DNA of 26,387 nucleotides from an uncultured Actinomycetes bacterium (GTDB lineage: Bacteria > Actinomycetota > Actinomycetes > Nanopelagicales > Nanopelagicaceae), in NCBI GenBank assembly GCA_903845465.1, contig CAIMXQ010000086.1, forward strand, positions 1-26,387. The letters run 5' to 3'. The notes under the pieces are model-generated. The model ran no database searches and had not been told where the DNA came from. It was given only the letters and a program-made list of their open reading frames with translations. The position numbers and the translations under genes were made by a program. Below, in pieces: positions 21,408-26,387 of this stretch (positions are counted from its first letter, which is position 1; each line of letters starts with the position of its first letter).

Positions 21408-23905
21408 TGGCAATCGACGACACAACACCGGACGAAGTAACGTACGACCGAATCGAGAAGGTCGATCTTCAAGTTGAAATGGCGCGAAGCTATCTCGACT
21501 ACGCGATGTCAGTTATCGTTGGGCGAGCACTGCCCGATGTTCGCGATGGCCTTAAGCCAGTGCACCGCCGTGTTTTGTATGCGATGTATGACGCTGGTTA
21601 TCGCCCAGACAAGGGTTACTACAAATCTTCTCGTATCGTCGGTGACGTCATGGGTAATTACCACCCACACGGTGACACAGCGATCTATGACACCGTTGTT
21701 CGTTTAGCGCAGCCATGGTCTCTTCGTTATCCATTAGTTGATGGCAATGGAAACTTCGGCTCACCCGGTAATGATCCAGCTGCTGCAATGCGTTATACAG
21801 AGGCGCGTTTAGCACCTATCGCCATGGAGATGATGCGCGATATCGATGAAGATACCGTCAACTTCTCACCCAACTACGACGGTCGTTCGCAAGAACCAGA
21901 TGTATTGCCATCACGTTTTCCTAACCTTCTTGTCAACGGCTCTGCAGGAATTGCAGTGGGTATGGCGACAAATATTCCGCCCCACAACCTTCGCGAAATT
22001 GGTGAAGCGGTTATCTACGCCCTCGAGCATCCAGATATGGCAGCTCCTGATCTGCTCAACCACATGCTCACGATTGTTAAAGGTCCAGATTTCCCAACCA
22101 AGGCGCTGATTGTTGGTCGCGGTGGCATTGAAGACGCCTATCGCACAGGCCGTGGATCAATCACCATGCGCGCAGTTGTAAACGTTGAAGAGATCAATAA
22201 GCGCACATGTTTAGTTGTCACCGAACTTCCATATCAAGTAAATCCAGATAACTTGGCGTTGAAAATTGCCGAACTCGTGAAAGATGGAAAGATCAAGGGC
22301 ATCGCCGATGTGCGCGATGAAGGTAACGAACGTCTTGGACAGCGCCTAGTGATTGTCCTTCAATCATCTGCAATCCCAAAGGTAATTCTAAATAACCTTT
22401 ATAAGCAGACTCAATTGCAAGATACTTTTGGTGCAAATATGTTGGCGCTTGTCGATGGTGTTCCACGCACGCTACGCCTCGATGAATTTATTAAGTACTA
22501 CATCGACCACCAAGTTGAAGTCATTATCCGTCGCACTAAGTTCAGACTTGTTGAAAAAGAGAAGCGCGCACATATCCTTAAGGGATATCTCAAAGCTCTT
22601 GATGCACTCGATGCTGTTATCGCGTTGATCCGCGCATCTAAGACACCCGAAGAAGCCCGCACTGGTTTGATGAAGTTGCTCGATGTCGATGAGATTCAAG
22701 CAAATGCAATTTTGGATATGCAGCTGCGACGTATCGCAGCGTTGGAACGTCAGAAGATCAACGATGAGTACGAAGGCTTAATGGCTGACATCATCGAACT
22801 CAATGAAATCTTGGCCTCAGAATCCAAGCAGCGCGAAATTATTAAGACAGAGCTTTCAGATTTGATCGCAAAATATGGCGATGAACGCCGCAGCCAGCTA
22901 GTTGCAAGCGAAGGCGATTTCTCTGCTGAAGATTTGATTCCAGATAACGATGTGGTTGTCACCATCACGCGCGGTGGATATTCCAAGCGCACAAGCGCTG
23001 ATCTCTATAAGTCTCAGCGTCGTGGAGGCCGCGGCGTCAAGGGCGCAGCTCTTAAGCAGGATGACGTTGTCGACCACTTCTTTGTTGCCTCTACCCATGA
23101 CTGGTTATTGTTCTTTACCAACCAAGGCCGCGTTTATCGCGCAAAGGTTCACGAACTACCGGACGCAGGTCGCGATGCACGTGGACAACATGTTGCAAAT
23201 TTGATGGCTTTTAAACCAGATGAACAAATCGCACAAGTACTTTCATTTAAGGATTACAACGCAGCGCCATTCTTAGTACTTGCTACAAAGAACGGGCTTG
23301 TGAAGAAGACTCCACTGAGCGAGTACGACTCACCACGAACTGGCGGCCTTATTGCGATTTCACTCAAGCCAGGCGACGAAGTTGTATCTGCATCCCTTGT
23401 TCGTAACGGCGATGAGCTACTACTTGTTTCAAAGAAGGCAATGTCACTTCGTTTTACAACAGATGACGAGTCACTTCGTTCAATGGGTCGTTCAACCTCT
23501 GGCGTTATCGGCATGAAATTCCGTGTAGGCGATGAGCTTCTGACAATGTCTCGCGTTGATGCAGCTACATCTGTTGGTGCATTTGTCTTCACTGCAACCG
23601 ATGGTGGTTACGGCAAGAAGACTGCAATCGATGAATATCGATTACAAGGACGCGGTGGAATTGGAATCAAGGCCGCAAAGATTGATGAAGAATCTCGCGG
23701 AACACTTGTATCTGCATTGGTATTAGTCGATAGCGATGAAATTCTCGCGATCACATCTGCCGGAACCGTCATGCGCACCCCAGCTGCTGAAGTCCGCCAA
23801 ACTGGCCGTGATTCGATGGGTGTTCGCCTCGTTAACCTCGATGAAGGTGCGACCCTGTTATCTGTGACCCGCAACAGCGAAGATGAGATTTCGACGCAAA
23901 AGTAG
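21407..23905 (+). CDS. gyrA: DNA gyrase subunit A
   Basis: It is the DNA breakage-reunion subunit of gyrase. The 832 residues have the winged-helix/tower part with the catalytic Y130 in RYTEARL, the coiled-coil region, and a beta-pinwheel C-terminal domain that includes the GyrA box QRRGGRGVKG near residue 535. The quinolone-pocket stretch reads HPHGDTAIYD. T91 is at the position of E. coli Ser83 and D95 is at that of Asp87; this is not one of the common resistant patterns. The start overlaps the gyrB stop by one base. It is followed, after a short gap, by tRNA-Ile and tRNA-Ala as in mycobacteria. Confidence 0.97.
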   Translation: MAIDDTTPDEVTYDRIEKVDLQVEMARSYLDYAMSVIVGRALPDVRDGLKPVHRRVLYAMYDAGYRPDKGYYKSSRIVGDVMGNYHPHGDTAIYDTVVRLAQPWSLRYPLVDGNGNFGSPGNDPAAAMRYTEARLAPIAMEMMRDIDEDTVNFSPNYDGRSQEPDVLPSRFPNLLVNGSAGIAVGMATNIPPHNLREIGEAVIYALEHPDMAAPDLLNHMLTIVKGPDFPTKALIVGRGGIEDAYRTGRGSITMRAVVNVEEINKRTCLVVTELPYQVNPDNLALKIAELVKDGKIKGIADVRDEGNERLGQRLVIVLQSSAIPKVILNNLYKQTQLQDTFGANMLALVDGVPRTLRLDEFIKYYIDHQVEVIIRRTKFRLVEKEKRAHILKGYLKALDALDAVIALIRASKTPEEARTGLMKLLDVDEIQANAILDMQLRRIAALERQKINDEYEGLMADIIELNEILASESKQREIIKTELSDLIAKYGDERRSQLVASEGDFSAEDLIPDNDVVVTITRGGYSKRTSADLYKSQRRGGRGVKGAALKQDDVVDHFFVASTHDWLLFFTNQGRVYRAKVHELPDAGRDARGQHVANLMAFKPDEQIAQVLSFKDYNAAPFLVLATKNGLVKKTPLSEYDSPRTGGLIAISLKPGDEVVSASLVRNGDELLLVSKKAMSLRFTTDDESLRSMGRSTSGVIGMKFRVGDELLTMSRVDAATSVGAFVFTATDGGYGKKTAIDEYRLQGRGGIGIKAAKIDEESRGTLVSALVLVDSDEILAITSAGTVMRTPAAEVRQTGRDSMGVRLVNLDEGATLLSVTRNSEDEISTQK

Positions 23906-23939
23906 TAGGGTTCACGCCTGTAGTTATGGCATAGCCGTT

Positions 23940-23968
23940 TTGGCTACTTGATGAATTTCAAGTAACCT
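23940..23968 (+). promoter_or_regulatory. Promoter for the tRNA-Ile/tRNA-Ala pair, with an inverted repeat in the spacer
   Basis: TTGGCT (23940-23945) and TAACCT (23963-23968) are 17 bases apart and form a fair sigma-70-type promoter with a start about 27 bases before tRNA-Ile. The spacer holds a perfect 7-bp inverted repeat, TACTTGA (23945-23951) and TCAAGTA (23958-23964). A second, shorter hairpin (TAGCC 23932-23936 with GGCTA 23942-23946) overlaps it and could end gyrA transcription. Confidence 0.45.
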
Positions 23969-24001
23969 TGCGCTTCTGCACACGCACGAAAGTTCGTTTG
24001 C

Positions 24002-24076
24002 GGGCCCATAGCTCAGCCTGGTTAGAGCGCTTCCCTGATAAGGAAGAGGTCGGTGGTTCAAGTCCACCTGGGCCCA
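24002..24076 (+). tRNA. tRNA-Ile (GAU)
   Basis: The sequence folds as a standard cloverleaf. The acceptor stem is GGGCCCA/TGGGCCC, and the D arm begins GCTC. The anticodon stem CTTCC/GGAAG encloses loop CTGATAA (anticodon GAT), and the T arm is GGTGG-TTCAAGT-CCACC. The discriminator base is A, and only CC of the CCA end is encoded. Its position after gyrA and before tRNA-Ala is the common actinobacterial order. Confidence 0.96.
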
Positions 24077-24089
24077 CCCGTTCTAATAC

Positions 24090-24162
24090 GGGGACCTAGC
24101 TCAATTGGTAGAGCACCGCCTTTGCAAGGCGGGGGTTAGGGGTTCGATTCCCCTGGTCTCCA
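24090..24162 (+). tRNA. tRNA-Ala (UGC)
   Basis: It is a standard cloverleaf. The acceptor is GGGGACC/GGTCTCC with one G-T pair, the D arm begins GCTC, the anticodon stem CGCCT/AGGCG encloses TTTGCAA (anticodon TGC), and the T arm is AGGGG-TTCGATT-CCCCT. The CCA end is not encoded. It lies 13 bases after tRNA-Ile and is surely co-transcribed with it. Confidence 0.96.
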
Positions 24163-24210
24163 CTTCAGTTCCATCTCACTAAATTCCTCCTTATTCAGAA
24201 AGAGATATCC

Positions 24211-24723
24211 ATGTCATCAACTGCAACTCTCCACACAACTCTTGGCGATATTGTCATCGAGCTCTTTCCTAATCACGCACCAAAGACAGTTGAAAACTTC
24301 GTTGGTCTTGCAACAGGTGCAAAAGAGTGGACAGATCCACGCACCGGTAAGAAATCAAATGAAAATCTTTATGACGGAACAATCTTCCACCGCGTCATCG
24401 CTGGCTTCATGCTCCAAGGTGGAGACCCACTTGGTCAGGGATTCGGCGGACCTGGTTTCCAATTCGCAGATGAATTCCATGGCGAACTTCAATTCGATCG
24501 CCCATACATCCTTGCAATGGCTAACTCAGGACCTGGAACAAATGGTTCACAGTTCTTCATCACCGTTGCTCCAACAACATGGCTTAACCGCAAGCACACA
24601 ATCTTCGGCGAAGTAAAAGATGCTGCTTCACAAGCTGTCGTTGACAAGATTGGTTCAACACCAACAGGTGCGCAAGATAAGCCTGTAACACCTGTTGTAA
24701 TCAATTCCGTCACAATCGCCTAA
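24211..24723 (+). CDS. ppiA: Cyclophilin-type peptidyl-prolyl cis-trans isomerase
   Basis: It accelerates proline isomerisation in folding proteins. The 170-residue protein has no signal peptide, so it is cytoplasmic. Family motifs are clear: TTLGDIVIELFPNHAPKTVENF, the catalytic FHRVIAGFMLQGGDP region and MANSGPGTNGSQFFIT with the substrate-binding Gln-Phe-Phe, then LNRKHTIFGEV. AAAGAGAT lies six bases before the ATG. It follows the tRNA pair and precedes the rhomboid gene by three bases, the order also found in mycobacteria and streptomycetes. Confidence 0.95.
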   Translation: MSSTATLHTTLGDIVIELFPNHAPKTVENFVGLATGAKEWTDPRTGKKSNENLYDGTIFHRVIAGFMLQGGDPLGQGFGGPGFQFADEFHGELQFDRPYILAMANSGPGTNGSQFFITVAPTTWLNRKHTIFGEVKDAASQAVVDKIGSTPTGAQDKPVTPVVINSVTIA

Positions 24724-24726
24724 CAC

Positions 24727-25290
24727 ATGCCAAGCATGAAGCAGCGTTCAGCGGTACTTTCGCTGATCACTGTTATCTGTGCTTTTTACTTATGGGAACT
24801 TATTGATTCAGGAATCATCGGAACTTTTGCTCTCTACGGAATCGATATTCTCAAGACCACCAACGAGTGGTATCGCTTAGTAACAGTTGCGTTGATTCAC
24901 GATAACTCAAGTGCTCTGCCAATCCATTTAGCTTTCAATATGATGGCTCTGTATTCACTTGGCGCACCTGTTGAAAAATTTATTGGTCGCGCAAAGTTCC
25001 TCACCATATTCTTTGTATCGCTCATCGGTGCTTCACTCTCTTCAGCTTTTTTCCTCGGCTATAACGGTTACTCCATCGGTGCATCTGGCGCTGTCTTCGG
25101 CCTCTTCGGCGCTTGGATCATCATCGGCCGCAAGATTGGCGCAGAAGTAAAGAGCACTTACGTCATCATCGGTCTCAACTTCGTATTGGGATTCACCATC
25201 GGCGGCGTCGATTGGCATGCCCACCTCGGCGGCCTGCTCGCCGGCGGAGCTGTTACAAAAGTTTTGCTAAGTAGTTCATCTCGAAAATAA
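24727..25290 (+). CDS. Rhomboid-family intramembrane serine protease
   Basis: It cleaves membrane proteins within or near the bilayer. The 187 residues have six membrane helices. HLAFN (H67, N71) supplies the oxyanion residues, GASG holds the nucleophile S120, and HLGGLLAG holds the catalytic H166 in the last helix. The protein is short and lacks the N-terminal zinc-finger domain of some actinobacterial homologues. It begins three bases after the cyclophilin stop; ATG 24727 was kept, and ATG 24736 is also possible. The natural substrate is unknown. Confidence 0.92.
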   Translation: MPSMKQRSAVLSLITVICAFYLWELIDSGIIGTFALYGIDILKTTNEWYRLVTVALIHDNSSALPIHLAFNMMALYSLGAPVEKFIGRAKFLTIFFVSLIGASLSSAFFLGYNGYSIGASGAVFGLFGAWIIIGRKIGAEVKSTYVIIGLNFVLGFTIGGVDWHAHLGGLLAGGAVTKVLLSSSSRK

Positions 25291-25296
25291 TCTGAA

Positions 25297-25339
25297 GGAT
25301 GAAACTCTAGGCGCGATTGTTAGCGCCGAGTTTGCATCC
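25297..25339. terminator. Hairpin between the rhomboid and Fe-S protein genes
   Basis: GGATG-AAACT (25297-25306) pairs with AGTTT-GCATCC (25329-25339), and GGCGC (25310-25314) pairs with GCGCC (25322-25326), enclosing GATTGTTA. The stem has a small bulge and a short internal loop. It lies between convergent genes. The minus strand has ATTATTTTC after it, so it should work best for the Fe-S protein gene. Confidence 0.7.
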
Positions 25340-25344
25340 GAGGA

Positions 25345-26387
25345 TTATTGACCCGCCTTAACATTCCGTAGCAAAACTTGTGCAACATCAAGAACTTCGA
25401 CATCTGATTGACGCGCCACCATGCCGTCTCCAACCATTATTCTGCAGAACGGACATGCGACTGCAACTTCTTGTGCACCGGTATCGATTGCTTCATCGAC
25501 GCGATTGAGATTGATGCGAGTGCCGATCTTCTCTTCCATCCACATGCGCCCACCACCGCCACCGCAGCAGAATGAGCGTTCCTTATTACGTGGCATCTCT
25601 TCGATATCGCACCCGCTTGCCTCAAGTAGCTCACGTGGTGGTGCATAAATTTGATTGTGACGACCTAAGTAGCAAGGATCGTGGAAGGTAATCTTCTGAT
25701 CTGCCTTATGTGGTGAAGTCTTTAACTTTCCTTCCTTCACCAAGGTATTGAGTAATTGTGTGTGGTGGAGCATCTGTAGCTCATAACCACTCTGTGCGTA
25801 ATCTTTACCGATTGTTGTAAAGCAGTGAGGGCAGGTTACGACAACTTTCTTCACTCCACGATTACCAAAAGTCTCTTTAAAGGTTTCGATATTTTCCGCT
25901 GCAAGAATTTGGTAGAGGAATTCATTTCCAGATCGTCGTGCAGGATCTCCAGTACATGTCTCGCGCTTTCCTAGAACTGCGAAGTTCACACCTGCCATAT
26001 GGAGCAATTCTGCAACTGCCTTCGTTGTCTTCTTTGCGCGTTCTTCATAAGCACCTGCGCAGCCAACCCAGAATAAGTATTCGACTTCTTCAGGAAGTTC
26101 TCCACTGACCACACGAACAGGGAAGTCGCACTCTGCGATCCATCCTTCGCGATCTTGTTTATTGGCACCCCATGGGTTGCCAGCTTTCTCAAGATTGCGG
26201 AATGTTCCACCGAGTTCAGTGGGAAATTCTGATTCAACAAGTACTTGGAATCGGCGCATATTCACGATGTGATCGACGTGTTCGATATCTACGGGGCACT
26301 CTTCAACGCATGCACCGCATGATGTGCAGGACCATAAGACATCGAGATCAATAGGTGCATTTTCGCCAACAAGGTTCTCGGTCTCAA
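25345..26387 (-). CDS. Fe-S/CCG-domain oxidoreductase (HdrD-like), 5'-truncated
   Basis: The frame runs off the right end of the window, so the N-terminal part (in relatives, membrane helices) is missing. The visible 346 residues begin with a 4Fe-4S motif, CTSCGACVEECP. Two cysteine-rich CCG domains follow: a variant one (GCAGAYE with ETCTGDP) and a standard one (DPCYLGRHN with SFCCGGGGGRMW). This is the pattern of heterodisulfide-reductase-like proteins such as mycobacterial Rv0338c; they pass electrons between a quinone or flavin partner and a thiol or sulfur substrate. The partner is unknown. A start at 26265 would cut the Fe-S motif off, so it was rejected. Confidence 0.9.
   Translation of the reverse strand, partial: ETENLVGENAPIDLDVLWSCTSCGACVEECPVDIEHVDHIVNMRRFQVLVESEFPTELGGTFRNLEKAGNPWGANKQDREGWIAECDFPVRVVSGELPEEVEYLFWVGCAGAYEERAKKTTKAVAELLHMAGVNFAVLGKRETCTGDPARRSGNEFLYQILAAENIETFKETFGNRGVKKVVVTCPHCFTTIGKDYAQSGYELQMLHHTQLLNTLVKEGKLKTSPHKADQKITFHDPCYLGRHNQIYAPPRELLEASGCDIEEMPRNKERSFCCGGGGGRMWMEEKIGTRINLNRVDEAIDTGAQEVAVACPFCRIMVGDGMVARQSDVEVLDVAQVLLRNVKAGQ

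Noticed and set aside
21407..23905. Fluoroquinolone-resistance-type gyrA.
   Set aside because: The pocket reads HPHGDTAIYD. Thr at the Ser83-equivalent position and Asp at the Asp87-equivalent position are not a recognised resistant pattern.
1..26387. CRISPR arrays, insertion sequences, prophage genes and attachment sites.
   Set aside because: No regularly spaced repeats, transposase or integrase frames, or direct repeats at the tRNA 3' ends were found.

Overview
The window looks like an origin-proximal piece of a small, streamlined actinobacterial chromosome, most likely a freshwater acI-type organism ('Candidatus Planktophila/Nanopelagicus' group). Reasons: the gene order is actinobacterial (rpsF-ssb-rpsR-rplI-dnaB; gyrB-gyrA-tRNA-Ile-tRNA-Ala-peptidyl-prolyl isomerase-rhomboid). 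The dCTP deaminase is of the bifunctional actinobacterial kind and the acyl-CoA dehydrogenase resembles mycobacterial FadE5. Base composition, however, is just under half G+C by eye, and intergenic spaces are very short (1 bp between two convergent stop codons at 16962). The lineage is an inference; no rRNA is present to prove it.

Layout. 1-1758: ribosomal/SSB operon, ending in a strong bidirectional terminator. 1822-2793: corA on the minus strand. 2794-3055: a regulatory region with a tandem array of DnaA-box-like 9-mers and a long hairpin that covers the dnaB ribosome binding site. 3056-4510: dnaB. 4520-7298 (minus): FadE5-like acyl-CoA dehydrogenase followed by a DMT/EamA exporter. 7409-14819: a seven-gene module made of an FAD amine oxidase of the phosphonate-cluster type, a phosphonatase-like HAD hydrolase, a four-gene ABC importer and a large metallophosphoesterase. 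14845-16961: dcd, lemA, htpX. 16963-19127 (minus): OmpR-type response regulator and histidine kinase. 19431-24162: gyrB, gyrA, tRNA-Ile(GAU), tRNA-Ala(UGC). 24211-25290: cyclophilin and rhomboid protease. 25345-end (minus): 5'-truncated Fe-S/CCG-domain oxidoreductase.

How the parts work together. Most genes are housekeeping (replication, translation, protein quality control). The accessory part is 7409-14819. It reads as an import and breakdown route for 2-aminoethylphosphonate or an N-methylated, hydroxylated or esterified relative: uptake by the ABC system, optional release from an ester by the metallophosphoesterase, oxidative deamination to phosphonoacetaldehyde by the FAD enzyme, and C-P cleavage by the HAD enzyme, which keeps the Schiff-base lysine of PhnX. 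No PhnW transaminase is present in the window.

The most useful non-gene observations are: the DnaA-box arrays before dnaB and gyrB; the hairpin over the dnaB Shine-Dalgarno; a 16-bp GAAA-capped hairpin between the binding-protein and permease genes; and a consistent leaderless-promoter rule (A at -11, T at -7, six bases before the start codon) at all five promoter-proximal genes that lack a Shine-Dalgarno. No CRISPR array, insertion sequence, prophage or rRNA was seen.
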